Part shown: piece by piece, positions 1 through 8,307 of the stretch
Position numbering within the stretch: the stretch's first letter is position 1
Layout: every line of letters begins with the position of its first letter
Source of the DNA: a bacterium BRH_c32
Lineage (GTDB): Bacteria > Bacteroidota > Ignavibacteria > Ignavibacteriales > Melioribacteraceae
Direction of reading: 5' to 3'
Length of the DNA stretch: 64,000 bases
NCBI GenBank assembly: GCA_001516025.1
Contig: LOEU01000032.1
Location: 1 to 64,000 of the forward strand
Translations under genes and position numbers: made by a program
The notes under the pieces: model-generated
The model's database searches: none
What the model was told of the DNA's origin: nothing
What the model saw: the letters and a program-made list of their open reading frames with translations, nothing else

Positions 1-1
1 T

Positions 2-697
2 CTTTTTCAAGTGGATAATCTCTTTAGTACGGGATTGGTAAATGTAACTCTCGATAAAGAGGGGAACGCATTTTACGAAATTGTTGCTCCCGCGGCTTGG
101 GATTATATTGAAGCTGATGATCAATTAATGAAGACTGCAGAGAAAGCGGATATAATTGTATTCGGCAGCTTAGCTCAAAGGAATAAGAAAACGAGAGAGA
201 CAATTCAAAAAATTCTCGATCTTAATAAGATAAATATTTTCGATGTTAATCTTCGTCCCCCTTATGATAATCATGATGTAATAAGTGATACTCTCTATAA
301 AACGAAAATTTGCAAGCTCAATGATCTTGAGATATTAAAATTAGCGGAGTGGTACGGATTTGAAAGTGATCTCCATGAAGCTGCTATCGGAATCAGAGAA
401 AAATTCGGCTGCGAGATTGTCTGCGTAACACGCGGTTCTCATGGTGCTTCTCTATTACGAAATAATGAGTGGGTGGAAGATCCCGGATTTAAAGTGGTAG
501 TCAAAGATACAGTAGGCGCAGGGGATTCATTCCTCGCCGCATTAATAAAAGGGTTCTTGGAAGATAAGCCGAATGATGAATTATTAGAAGATGCTAATTT
601 GCTCGGTGCTTATGTGGTAACGAAGGACGGACCCACACCGATGCTTAATTTCGACAGGATAGAAAAAATCAGAAAAGAGAGAAAAGAGAAGAAGTAG
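2..697 (+). CDS. PfkB-family sugar kinase, probably fructokinase (5' end outside window)
   Basis: Ribokinase/PfkB-type kinases transfer the ATP gamma-phosphate to a sugar hydroxyl in the cytoplasm. The frame is already open at base 2 (it reads LFQ before the first in-window GTG at 11), so the true start lies upstream and roughly 60-70 residues are missing against the usual 290-300. The C-terminal family signature DTVGAGDSFLAALIKG is intact; its GAGD forms the anion hole and carries the catalytic Asp. The stretch TGLVNVTLDKEGNAFYEI near the visible start resembles fructokinases, so fructose is the likeliest substrate, but this is inference. The last 15 residues are very Lys/Arg/Glu-rich. The stop codon abuts a broken gene copy on the other strand. 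Confidence 0.85.
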   Translation, partial: LFQVDNLFSTGLVNVTLDKEGNAFYEIVAPAAWDYIEADDQLMKTAEKADIIVFGSLAQRNKKTRETIQKILDLNKINIFDVNLRPPYDNHDVISDTLYKTKICKLNDLEILKLAEWYGFESDLHEAAIGIREKFGCEIVCVTRGSHGASLLRNNEWVEDPGFKVVVKDTVGAGDSFLAALIKGFLEDKPNDELLEDANLLGAYVVTKDGPTPMLNFDRIEKIRKERKEKK

Positions 698-699
698 TT

Positions 700-813
700 C
701 AGTTGCTCATTGGTAAAAATTATATATTGCGAGTGGTATCCTGCATTAGGTCTTTGTGAATAAACCACACTCCCGAATAAAAATAAGAATAGTATTATTA
801 TTTTTAATTTCAT
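700..813 (-). pseudogene. Truncated duplicate of the 5' end of the neighbouring T9SS-cargo gene
   Basis: Reading on the minus strand from an ATG at 813, the first about 28 codons nearly repeat the start of the gene at 829-1536, including the signal peptide (MKLKIIILFLFLFGSVVYSQ against MKLKIIIIFLFLFGSVVFSQ) and the following RPNAGYHS. Similarity fades at about base 705-710. The frame then runs antisense into the 3' end of the sugar kinase and has no sorting domain. The duplication also holds at DNA level over roughly 85-100 bp, so it looks recent. It is best read as a remnant of a tandem duplication or unequal recombination, not a working gene. Confidence 0.7.
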
Positions 814-828
814 TCACATCTCTCAATA

Positions 829-1536
829 CTATTTAATTAAAATCATCTTCTTTGATAACCGGATTCCATCGGCCTGTATAGTAAAAATATACATTCCGCT
901 CGGCAGCTCATTCCCATTGAATTTCAGACTATAATACCCTGCGTTTTTTCTTTCATTTACGAGTTCAGAAATTTCGTTGCCAAGAACATCAAAGACTTTT
1001 ATTACAACATTTCCGGATTTTGGGAGTTGGTAGTTGATTGTCGTTTCTGGATTAAAAGGGTTTGGATAGTTTTGTTGAATATTAAACTCACTTATAATTG
1101 ATTCCGTTTCCTCTTGAATATTGGTTTTTGGAGATACAAAAAAATATGTCGAATCTTCATCAAGTCCAATTAAAAATGATCTTAGAAGATTTTCACCTAA
1201 TGGAGGAATATATACATCTCTCAAATTGTAATTGTAAAATATAAAAATTGAATTTGGAGCAATTATAAACCTTGTAGGAGAAGGATAGCATCCATGATCA
1301 TCACTAAGATTATAAGTTCCAATAGAAAAATCATAAATACATTCAGCAAAATGTAAAGTATCAGGAATATCAGTTGGGTTTTTTACTTGAACGGTGATAA
1401 AAATTTCCTCACCTTCATAATATTCATATTTATCGGTAAAAACCATGAATTCCGAATGGTATCCGGCATTAGGTCTTTGTGAAAAAACCACACTCCCGAA
1501 TAAAAATAAGAATATTATTATTATTTTTAATTTCAT
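829..1536 (-). CDS. Exported protein with T9SS type A sorting domain
   Basis: A 235-residue secreted protein of unknown function. Residues 1-20 form a signal peptide ending VVFSQ. Residues 28-150 are a beta-rich domain with the phrase EEIFITVQVKNPTD and later hydrophobic strands; this recalls BsuPI-type or bacterial Ig-like folds, a weak resemblance only. Residues about 153-235 are a complete T9SS type A C-terminal domain: QQNYPNPFNPETTINYQLP, then VFDVLGNEI, then SGMYIFTI, ending KKMILIK. The protein should therefore cross the outer membrane through T9SS and be attached to the surface or released. It stands alone on the minus strand, with the broken copy of its own start just downstream. Confidence 0.8.
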   Translation of the reverse strand: MKLKIIIIFLFLFGSVVFSQRPNAGYHSEFMVFTDKYEYYEGEEIFITVQVKNPTDIPDTLHFAECIYDFSIGTYNLSDDHGCYPSPTRFIIAPNSIFIFYNYNLRDVYIPPLGENLLRSFLIGLDEDSTYFFVSPKTNIQEETESIISEFNIQQNYPNPFNPETTINYQLPKSGNVVIKVFDVLGNEISELVNERKNAGYYSLKFNGNELPSGMYIFTIQADGIRLSKKMILIK

Positions 1537-1650
1537 TTCAACCTCTTAAAGTAATATAGCAAATATATTTAATAACAATTAATGCAAAAATTTTTGCACA
1601 GTCGTTTGAAAGGATTTTGATAGATTATAATAACTAAAAGAGGTAAATCA

Positions 1651-1785
1651 ATGATTAAAGATTTTTTAGTACAAAAATCGCATGAAATTTTAAGGCAAAT
1701 AAATCCTGCTTTTATTCATAAAAAAAGCAGTAAGGATATCCTCACTGCTCACTTTAATATCTTTAAATCCGTCAACTTATTTTAG
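1651..1785 (+). CDS. Possible 44-residue ORF (doubtful)
   Basis: An ATG at 1651 is preceded by AAAGAGGTAAATCA, a fair Shine-Dalgarno arrangement, and opens 44 codons to a TAG at 1783. The product begins MIKDFLVQKSHEILRQ and shows no recognisable domain, signal peptide or membrane segment. Its second half reads through the inverted repeat that terminates the minus-strand metallophosphoesterase, so it may be a chance frame or the start of a deleted gene. Function unknown. Confidence 0.2.
   Translation: MIKDFLVQKSHEILRQINPAFIHKKSSKDILTAHFNIFKSVNLF
1720..1749 (-). terminator. Rho-independent terminator after the metallophosphoesterase
   Basis: On the minus strand AGCAGT and AGGA pair with TCCT and ACTGCT around a very short loop (1726-1749), followed by a run of seven U. 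It lies about 100 bp past the stop of the gene ending at 1851. Confidence 0.75.
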
Positions 1786-1850
1786 GAATGGAAACACCCT
1801 TAAAACTATCAACTTATTTTATGACGATACAATATTTAAATCGGTCATAT

Positions 1851-3383
1851 TTACAACGTCTGGGTAAATGTCTTACCTTGGTCTGAAACGGCTTCGACAA
1901 CTATATTCTGCGCTGTTCCTTCTAGCTTATATTCATACATGTGATAATTAATATAAGAATCGACCCATTTATGTTTTTTCGGAAGTTCAGGTCCATCAAA
2001 AAGTGATTGACTAAGCGGATCTTTATCTAATATCTGAGTCATTTCACCCTTCTTTTGCCCATCAGCATAGAGATAGATTTTCCAATCTTTATTTGCTCCC
2101 CATACATTTGCTAAGACTCGCATCTTATCGGTATTTAATTCATTAAAAATACGAATCTGATGATCGAATGGTTTCTTGGTTGCTTTATACTGCCAAGTGA
2201 GTTTATCACCATCGACCGAATAAACCATATAACCATTAGGAGTGCCATCGCCGCAAATATCGGCAGTCCACCAAGCACCGCAAACCGCACCGCAAACATG
2301 GATTTCCGTTCCCCCATCTTTAATAAATTCCATTTCGTGCATGTGTCCCGTAATTATATACGATTTATAACCATCGAGTAACTTATATAATCCTTCACGG
2401 TTCATTAATGCCGTGCTTACTCTCGGTTTGGATTCGCCTAATCTTGTATGCTCTGTATTAAAAGGAGGGATATGAGTGAATAGAATAACCGTTTTCCCTT
2501 TTGGAATATAGCTGAGATCATTCTTAAGCCAATCCATCTGATCCTTTTCTAAATAACCAATATATCCGGAACCATGATAAAAAACATCATCCAACACAAC
2601 ATAGTGAACTTCGCCTTTATTAAAGGAATAGTAACGCGGTGCCATTTGATTTTGGAAAGTTTCTGACGAACCTTCATCCGATTGTGATTTCTTATCAGTA
2701 TCATGATTACCCGGAACGGCAAAAAATGGTACCTTGGCTATCGAATAATATTGTTTGAATTGTTCATATAATTCCAAATGATCATATACAATATCGCCGC
2801 AGCCGACTGAAAATACATTCGTTAATTTTTGTTCATTTATAAAATTCTTAATGTCATAGACGGTTTCAGCATAAAACCGTTGCAAATCTTTATCATCTAA
2901 AACTTGAGGATCTGCCAATAGAAGAAAATTATGTTTTTTATCGTCTCCTTCTTCGGGAATTACTCTGAATTCCACGTACGGCTCTTTCTCATCAATTTTA
3001 CTAATAGGATAAGAAAATTCAGGAATATAATTACTAAAGACCGGTATTTTCTGTCCGGAAGGAATCGACATAAATAAATATTCTCTCCTTGTATCGGTAA
3101 GAAGCGAATAAGTGCCATCTTTATCGGTGGTAGTACAATTTAATCCATCAGAAATAACAACATCTTGAAGCGGATAACCAACTGATGTTACTTTCCCTTT
3201 TACAAGAAGAGTTTTCAATCCGTTGACATTTTGTAATTGCTGCTGATTAGCCGGCATTCCTTTTGTCTTTTTCTTCGGCTTATTTTGAAGATTGGCAAGC
3301 GGTTTTGCTAGTAAAGTATCTGAAGCCGCAATTCCGGCAGCAGCCATTAGAGAAGTTCTTATAAAATTTCTACGATCGGACAT
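1851..3383 (-). CDS. Tat-exported calcineurin-like metallophosphoesterase
   Basis: A 510-residue exported phosphoesterase. The N-terminus has a twin-arginine signal (DRRNFIRTS, then an Ala-rich stretch to about residue 26), so it is probably folded with its metals before export. Residues about 58-145 form the small beta N-terminal domain common in this family. Residues 150-360 are the two-metal phosphoesterase core: ADPQ at 157-160 in place of the usual DxH, GD at 196-197, GNHD at 225-228, FTHIPPF with His304, and GHMH at 346-349. The remaining 130 residues match the extra beta C-terminal domain of Bacteroidota members. The substrate is unknown; phosphodiester or phosphomonoester hydrolysis is expected. 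It is a single gene with its own terminator. Confidence 0.88.
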   Translation of the reverse strand: MSDRRNFIRTSLMAAAGIAASDTLLAKPLANLQNKPKKKTKGMPANQQQLQNVNGLKTLLVKGKVTSVGYPLQDVVISDGLNCTTTDKDGTYSLLTDTRREYLFMSIPSGQKIPVFSNYIPEFSYPISKIDEKEPYVEFRVIPEEGDDKKHNFLLLADPQVLDDKDLQRFYAETVYDIKNFINEQKLTNVFSVGCGDIVYDHLELYEQFKQYYSIAKVPFFAVPGNHDTDKKSQSDEGSSETFQNQMAPRYYSFNKGEVHYVVLDDVFYHGSGYIGYLEKDQMDWLKNDLSYIPKGKTVILFTHIPPFNTEHTRLGESKPRVSTALMNREGLYKLLDGYKSYIITGHMHEMEFIKDGGTEIHVCGAVCGAWWTADICGDGTPNGYMVYSVDGDKLTWQYKATKKPFDHQIRIFNELNTDKMRVLANVWGANKDWKIYLYADGQKKGEMTQILDKDPLSQSLFDGPELPKKHKWVDSYINYHMYEYKLEGTAQNIVVEAVSDQGKTFTQTL

Positions 3384-3507
3384 ATCGATTCCTTTTTATT
3401 TCGTTCTATTATTATTTAAAACTATAAATGCGAATTCTACTAAATTTTTTATATAACTTTATTTTTTAAAAGAGAATAAGATATACTTGTAATGGAGTAA
3501 AACGGAA

Positions 3508-3972
3508 TTAAATTTGCTTAAATAAATTAGCCATTTCGATAGCCGAAAGTGCAGCATCCCAACCTTTATTACCGCCTTTAGTACCGGCTCTTTCGATTGC
3601 CTGCTCAATAGAATCGGTAGTTAAGACACCAAAAATAATAGGCATATCAGTTTCGAGAGCTACATGAGCCACTCCTTTAGAAACTTCATTTGCTACATAA
3701 TCAAAATGAGGAGTGCCGCCTCGAATAACAGCACCTACGCATATAATTGCGTCATATTTTTCCGATTGAGCCAATCTTTTCGCTACTAATGGAATTTCAT
3801 ACGAGCCGGGAACCCATGCAATTTCAATATCCTCGGGATCGCATTCATGTCTTTCGAGACAATCGAGTGAACCACTTAATAATCTGCTCGAAATCATCTC
3901 ATTGAATCGGCTTACTACAATTGCAAATTTTAATCCCTTGGCTGATAAAACACCTTCATATACTTTAGCCAT
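3508..3972 (-). CDS. ribH: 6,7-dimethyl-8-ribityllumazine synthase
   Basis: Condenses the pyrimidine diamine made by RibD with 3,4-dihydroxy-2-butanone 4-phosphate to give lumazine, the second-last step of riboflavin synthesis. At 154 residues it has the normal length. Visible motifs are FNEMIS near residue 25, [24 protein letters not shown] with the catalytic His, FGVLTTDS, and [12 protein letters not shown] near the end. It is the last gene of the rib run, and its ATG overlaps the end of ribBA by 8 bp, which points to translational coupling. No terminator is obvious just after it. Confidence 0.96.
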   Translation of the reverse strand: MAKVYEGVLSAKGLKFAIVVSRFNEMISSRLLSGSLDCLERHECDPEDIEIAWVPGSYEIPLVAKRLAQSEKYDAIICVGAVIRGGTPHFDYVANEVSKGVAHVALETDMPIIFGVLTTDSIEQAIERAGTKGGNKGWDAALSAIEMANLFKQI

Positions 3973-5191
3973 TATTTACCTCTATTAGATTTATAAAATG
4001 TCCTAGTTTGTCTCTCTTTGTAGAGAGATATTTTTTATTTGTGTCGGATGGTGGAATCTCTATCGAAACACGCTCTGTAATTTCGAGACCGTGTCCGCTA
4101 AGTCCTTTAATTTTGCGCGGATTATTAGTTATAAGCCGCATCTTTTTTACACCCAAGTCTTTGAGTATTTGCGCCCCGATTCCATAATCGCGCAAGTCGG
4201 CTTTGAACCCGAGTGCCTCATTAGCTTCTACTGTATCATGCCCTTTTTCTTGGAGCGAATAAGCAAGGAGTTTATTTACGATTCCGATGCCGCGCCCTTC
4301 CTGTCTCATATAAAGCAAAATTCCCGTACCTTCGTTTTCGATCATCATAAGCGAATTATCAAGCTGTTCGCCGCAATCGCATCTTCGAGAACCGAATACA
4401 TCGCCAGTTAAGCATTCTGAATGAACCCTTACAAGTATCGGTTTATCGGGAGAAATCTCTCCTTTTACTAATGCCATATTATTTTCCAAGGGATTGAGGA
4501 GATTATCATAAAGATGTAATTTGAAATCGCCATGTTTTGTAGGGAGATCGATTACTACTCTTTTCTTGACTAATTTTTCTTTTGAGCTTCGGTAATCAAT
4601 AAGATCGGCAATAGTAATTAATTTAAGGTTGTGTTTTTGTGCGAATTCATATAATGCCGGTACACGTGCCATCGTTCCATCGTGGTCAAGAATTTCACAA
4701 AGAACTCCTGCGGGATTGAGACCTGCGAGCCTAGCCAGATCGATTGTTGCCTCTGTATGACCGGCACGTTTTAATACTCCGCCAGCTTTTGCCACTAATG
4801 GAAAAATATGTCCCGGTTTTGCAAAGTCATCCGGCTTCACATTATTATCAATTGCCTTTAAGATAGTAATTGCTCTATCGAATGCAGATACGCCGGTTGT
4901 AGTATTATATTTATAATCGATCGATTCAGTAAAAGGGGTGGTATGGAGCGAAGTATTATCCTCGACCATATTTTCGAGATTCAGTTCCTTTGCTCTTTCT
5001 TCGGTTATAGCAAGGCAGAGTATTCCTCTTGCTTCGCGCGTAATAAAATTAACCGTCTCGGGAGTTATTTTTTCCGCTGCAATTATTATGTCGCCTTCGT
5101 TCTCTCTATCGGGATCATCCACTACCACTACCATCTTGCCGTTTTTTATATCTTCGATAGCTTCTTCAATTGTATTAAAAACTACTTCCAT
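3965..5191 (-). CDS. ribBA: Bifunctional DHBP synthase / GTP cyclohydrolase II
   Basis: Supplies both precursors of riboflavin: the N-terminal half (residues about 1-205) makes 3,4-dihydroxy-2-butanone 4-phosphate from ribulose 5-phosphate, and the C-terminal half opens GTP. The first half shows [10 protein letters not shown] (metal and substrate acids) and [14 protein letters not shown]. The second half shows [18 protein letters not shown], with the three zinc cysteines, then [10 protein letters not shown] and the catalytic-Arg region TNNPRKI. Both active sites look complete at 408 residues. Its start codon at 5191 directly follows the ribE stop at 5192. Confidence 0.96.
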   Translation of the reverse strand: MEVVFNTIEEAIEDIKNGKMVVVVDDPDRENEGDIIIAAEKITPETVNFITREARGILCLAITEERAKELNLENMVEDNTSLHTTPFTESIDYKYNTTTGVSAFDRAITILKAIDNNVKPDDFAKPGHIFPLVAKAGGVLKRAGHTEATIDLARLAGLNPAGVLCEILDHDGTMARVPALYEFAQKHNLKLITIADLIDYRSSKEKLVKKRVVIDLPTKHGDFKLHLYDNLLNPLENNMALVKGEISPDKPILVRVHSECLTGDVFGSRRCDCGEQLDNSLMMIENEGTGILLYMRQEGRGIGIVNKLLAYSLQEKGHDTVEANEALGFKADLRDYGIGAQILKDLGVKKMRLITNNPRKIKGLSGHGLEITERVSIEIPPSDTNKKYLSTKRDKLGHFINLIEVNNG

Positions 5192-5833
5192 CTAATAACC
5201 TAATTCCTTCAATCTCTCTTCGCTTAAAGCGAGAGGAGTTTTCGCGCCCTTTATTAAAAAATTTTCTACATATTTAGAAATAATATCGATCTCGATATTA
5301 ACATTTTCTCCAATCTTTTTATAGTGCAAATTGGTATGCTGCCAAGTAAACGGAATTATCGAAATTGTTACAATATCGTTTTTCTTTTCAGCAACCGTAA
5401 GACTAATTCCATCGATTGCAATTGATCCTTCGGAGATAAAATAGTGAGCTATATCTGCGGGTAATTTTATTTCGATAAACCAATTTTTTCCGTTATTTGT
5501 AATCTTATGAATTGAACCGATTCCATTAACGTGTCCTTGAACGATATGTCCGCCGAGTCGATCGGATAATTTCATGGCTCTTTCAAGATTTACTTTTGTT
5601 CTCGGAAGGATTTTTGAAAACGTGCTTTTTTCTAAAGTAGTTCCAACCGCTTCTACGCTAAATTCTTTACCAGAGATTTCGGTAACAGTTAAGCATACAC
5701 CATTAATAGATACTGAATCCATTACCTTTAAGTCATCAAAAATTTCGTGCATCGAGATTATTATTCTTTTCCCGCCTGAAATATTTTGAAATGATTGAAG
5801 CTCTCCTACCTGCTCTATTAATCCGGTAAACAT
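5192..5833 (-). CDS. ribE: Riboflavin synthase, alpha subunit type
   Basis: Dismutates two molecules of 6,7-dimethyl-8-ribityllumazine to riboflavin plus the pyrimidine diamine recycled by RibH. The 213 residues contain the two expected lumazine-binding repeats: one opens MFTGLIEQVGEL with SINGVCLTV, the other starts near GGHIVQGHVNG with SIAIDGISLTV. The gene lies 52 bp downstream of ribD and directly abuts ribBA. I looked for an FMN-riboswitch-like leader in the 52-bp gap, but it is too short to hold one. Confidence 0.95.
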   Translation of the reverse strand: MFTGLIEQVGELQSFQNISGGKRIIISMHEIFDDLKVMDSVSINGVCLTVTEISGKEFSVEAVGTTLEKSTFSKILPRTKVNLERAMKLSDRLGGHIVQGHVNGIGSIHKITNNGKNWFIEIKLPADIAHYFISEGSIAIDGISLTVAEKKNDIVTISIIPFTWQHTNLHYKKIGENVNIEIDIISKYVENFLIKGAKTPLALSEERLKELGY

Positions 5834-5885
5834 GCTTTCCTAATTAAAAAAATATTATAACAACTTCTAAGATATGAAAATTGGA

Positions 5886-6992
5886 CTAAAATTTTCGGTA
5901 AACTAACTTAATATCCTCACCTAACCAGTCGGAAGATATTAGTTTAAGTCTTTGAATTTTGTTTGAAATAAATGAGGAGAGTCCGTCTCCTAAAATTTTG
6001 GGCGCGATTAATAATATTAATTCATCATACATCTCCGAATCTATAAATTGAGAGAATACATTTGAACCGCCTTCTACGAGTATAGAAGTGATTTTTTCCT
6101 TAGCAAGATTATTGAGGATTGAGGGAATATCGGTTTTTCCCTTAATGATTGTCAGATTTTTCGGATAGAAAATTGTTTTATTAAGCGAATTATATCCCGA
6201 ATCAAATTCATTGGAGTTATCTAAGAACCGCGAATTTATATGAGTCTCATCGGTGGTATAAATCCAAGTTTTTTGATCTTTCGATGTTTTTATGATATAT
6301 GAATCGGCGGGGAACGATAAATGTTTACTAAGAATAATACGTATCGGATTCCTACCTTCCACTTCTCTCACGTTTAATTTTGGATCGTCTATTTTTACTG
6401 TGTTTGCACCTATAAGCACCGCATCATATTTGGCTCTAAGAGAATGAACAAATCTTTTTGATTCTGCTCCTGTAATAGACGTTTCGGAATTGTTAAGTGC
6501 GATTTTACCATCGATAGTTTGCGCTATTTTGATTGTTACGTAAGGAATTTTTTGAGTGATATACTTAAAGAAAAATTTATTTAATTCTGCCCCCTCCTTC
6601 TCGACAGTTCCGGTAATAACTTCAATGCCCGCTTCGCGAAGCATGCGTATCCCATTTCCGCTAACCTTTGGATTCGGGTCAAGATTACTAATTATAACTT
6701 TTTTAATTCCCGATTTTATTATTAATGGTGCGCAAGGAGGAGTCTGTTTATCGGTATGGGAGCAAGGCTCTAAATTGCAATAGAGAATTGCTTCCTCAAG
6801 ATTTTCATTAGCATTTTTAATAGCATTCGCTTCTGCATGAAGCGATCCATATCGCTCATGATATCCGCTTGAAATTATTTTACCGTTCTTTACAATTACT
6901 GCGCCGACTAAAGGATTTGGACTAACAGCTCCGGCACCTAATTTTGCAAGCCGAAAACATTCGTTAATATATTTTTCGTGAATACCGTTCAT
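5886..6992 (-). CDS. ribD: Bifunctional pyrimidine deaminase/reductase of riboflavin synthesis
   Basis: Deaminates and then reduces the GTP-derived pyrimidine. Residues 1-145 are the zinc deaminase: HAE at 52-54 and PCSHTDKQTPPC at 76-87 supply the His, the catalytic Glu and the two Cys ligands. Residues about 150-368 are the NADPH reductase, beginning VTIKIAQTIDGKIAL, with AVLIGANTVKIDDPKLNVR and a late LVEGGSNVFSQF. Length is normal. The ATG at 6992 is immediately next to the stop of the phosphatase gene at 6993, so expression is probably tied to that gene and not to a rib-specific promoter. Confidence 0.95.
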   Translation of the reverse strand: MNGIHEKYINECFRLAKLGAGAVSPNPLVGAVIVKNGKIISSGYHERYGSLHAEANAIKNANENLEEAILYCNLEPCSHTDKQTPPCAPLIIKSGIKKVIISNLDPNPKVSGNGIRMLREAGIEVITGTVEKEGAELNKFFFKYITQKIPYVTIKIAQTIDGKIALNNSETSITGAESKRFVHSLRAKYDAVLIGANTVKIDDPKLNVREVEGRNPIRIILSKHLSFPADSYIIKTSKDQKTWIYTTDETHINSRFLDNSNEFDSGYNSLNKTIFYPKNLTIIKGKTDIPSILNNLAKEKITSILVEGGSNVFSQFIDSEMYDELILLIAPKILGDGLSSFISNKIQRLKLISSDWLGEDIKLVYRKF

Positions 6993-8285
6993 TTATTTTA
7001 TTTTCAAAATGCCAATTGTAATATCATCGCTTTGTTCCGCATCCCCTCTGAAATCAGAGATCGAATCAAAGAGCTGATTTGATATCTCCTCAGGATGCAA
7101 TTTATTTTTATCTAATAAAAAATCTTCAAATCGATCTTCACCAAATTCATTTTCATCAATATCGAATGCCTCTGTAACTCCATCGGTATAGAATATAATC
7201 GTATCACTTGAATTTAATTCAATTTTTTCTGAAATATATGGAGCTTCCAAAACGCCAAGCATAAAACCGCCGGCATTTAATTTTCTGATACCGGTTGAAT
7301 TAATTATGATAGTTGGATTATGTCCCGCATTAATACTTTCTAATGTTTTTGTGCTATGATCTATTAATCCGAGCCACGCAGTTGCATATTTATCTGATGT
7401 AGTGGAAGTGATTAAAAACTTATTGAAAGCATTTGTAAATTCGATGAGATTAAAATCATCCTTTTTCAAAAGTAGATATGAGTTTATAAACGAATATAGT
7501 ACGGGGACAATCAATGCCGCAGTAATACTTTTCCCGGCCACATCTCCGATAAATACAAGTGTTTTCTCTGAAGATATTTTTACAATATTAAAATAATCGC
7601 CCCCTACTTCTTTTGCGGGAATTAATTTAATTGATAAATCCATACCTTCAAATGAAGGTAATTCGCTCTGAATAAATTTCATTTGAATATCGTGAGCTGT
7701 ATCTAATTCGTATTGCAAATATTTATTTTTTATTTCAATATCAATTAAGCGAGCATTTTCGATAGCAACTGCACATTGAGAGGCGAGTGCACAAAACAGA
7801 TCCATATCTTCTTTATCATAAGGGGAATTGCCTCTTTTATTCATTACCTGAATAACTCCAATAAGAGAATCTTTTTTTAGCATCGGAGCGCAGATCATGT
7901 TGCGAGTAGTAAATCCCGTAACCTTATCGTAGCTACTATTAAACCTTTCATCGGCATAGCAGTCATTTATTATAAAAGATTTTTTTGATTTTGCACAAGA
8001 ACCTGCCAGCCCTTCGTCAATCTCTAATGAATTAGAAATTAATTCATCGGTATTCTCGCCATGTACTGTATGGAAATGCAATTTGTTATCACTTTCATTA
8101 TAAAGAAGGAGTGAAGCAGCCTCGCTATTTAATAATTCTTGACTCGTTAAGATTATCTCATCAAGTAATTCTGCGAGAAGTTTTTTTTCTGTAATTTTCA
8201 AAGAGATCGATTCAAAAAATTCCAACCGTTTCAATATCTTTAAATACGCTTTCTGATCGTTAGTTAATAGATCTTCTTCCGGCAT
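6993..8285 (-). CDS. GAF-domain PP2C/SpoIIE-type serine phosphatase
   Basis: A 430-residue cytoplasmic signalling phosphatase of the RsbU/SpoIIE class. Residues about 25-180 form a GAF sensor domain (LLNSEAASLLLYN, GLAGSCAKSKKSFIIND, APMLKKDSLIGVIQVMNK). Residues about 200-428 are the PP2C-like domain with metal acids in VGGDYFN, FIGDVAGKS and FYTDGVTEA, ending QSDDITIGILK. Relatives usually dephosphorylate anti-sigma-factor antagonists in partner-switching systems, but no anti-sigma or STAS gene lies nearby. It sits between kynU (22-bp gap) and ribD (no gap). The ligand of the GAF domain is unknown. Confidence 0.88.
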   Translation of the reverse strand: MPEEDLLTNDQKAYLKILKRLEFFESISLKITEKKLLAELLDEIILTSQELLNSEAASLLLYNESDNKLHFHTVHGENTDELISNSLEIDEGLAGSCAKSKKSFIINDCYADERFNSSYDKVTGFTTRNMICAPMLKKDSLIGVIQVMNKRGNSPYDKEDMDLFCALASQCAVAIENARLIDIEIKNKYLQYELDTAHDIQMKFIQSELPSFEGMDLSIKLIPAKEVGGDYFNIVKISSEKTLVFIGDVAGKSITAALIVPVLYSFINSYLLLKKDDFNLIEFTNAFNKFLITSTTSDKYATAWLGLIDHSTKTLESINAGHNPTIIINSTGIRKLNAGGFMLGVLEAPYISEKIELNSSDTIIFYTDGVTEAFDIDENEFGEDRFEDFLLDKNKLHPEEISNQLFDSISDFRGDAEQSDDITIGILKIK

Positions 8286-8307
8286 ACTGATCCTCTTCCG
8301 TATTAAG

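Larger units (their letters stand above)
1537..1850. other. Intergenic region: terminator, tiny ORF and short repeats
   Basis: This 314-bp gap lies between two minus-strand genes. It holds a Rho-independent terminator for the upstream metallophosphoesterase (1720-1749), a 44-codon plus-strand ORF (1651-1785) with a reasonable ribosome-binding site, and two copies of TCAACTTATTTTA (about 1785 and 1810). The promoter of the T9SS gene should lie near 1540-1600, but I see no sequence there that I would call with confidence. Confidence 0.5.

Noticed and set aside
4091..4411. Plus-strand ORF opposite ribBA, and similar long antisense frames elsewhere
   Set aside because: They lie wholly opposite well-supported genes and show no protein family features.
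5834..5885. Possible FMN riboswitch before riboflavin genes
   Set aside because: The gap is only 52 bp and the region before ribD is coding; no conserved FMN-element core is visible.
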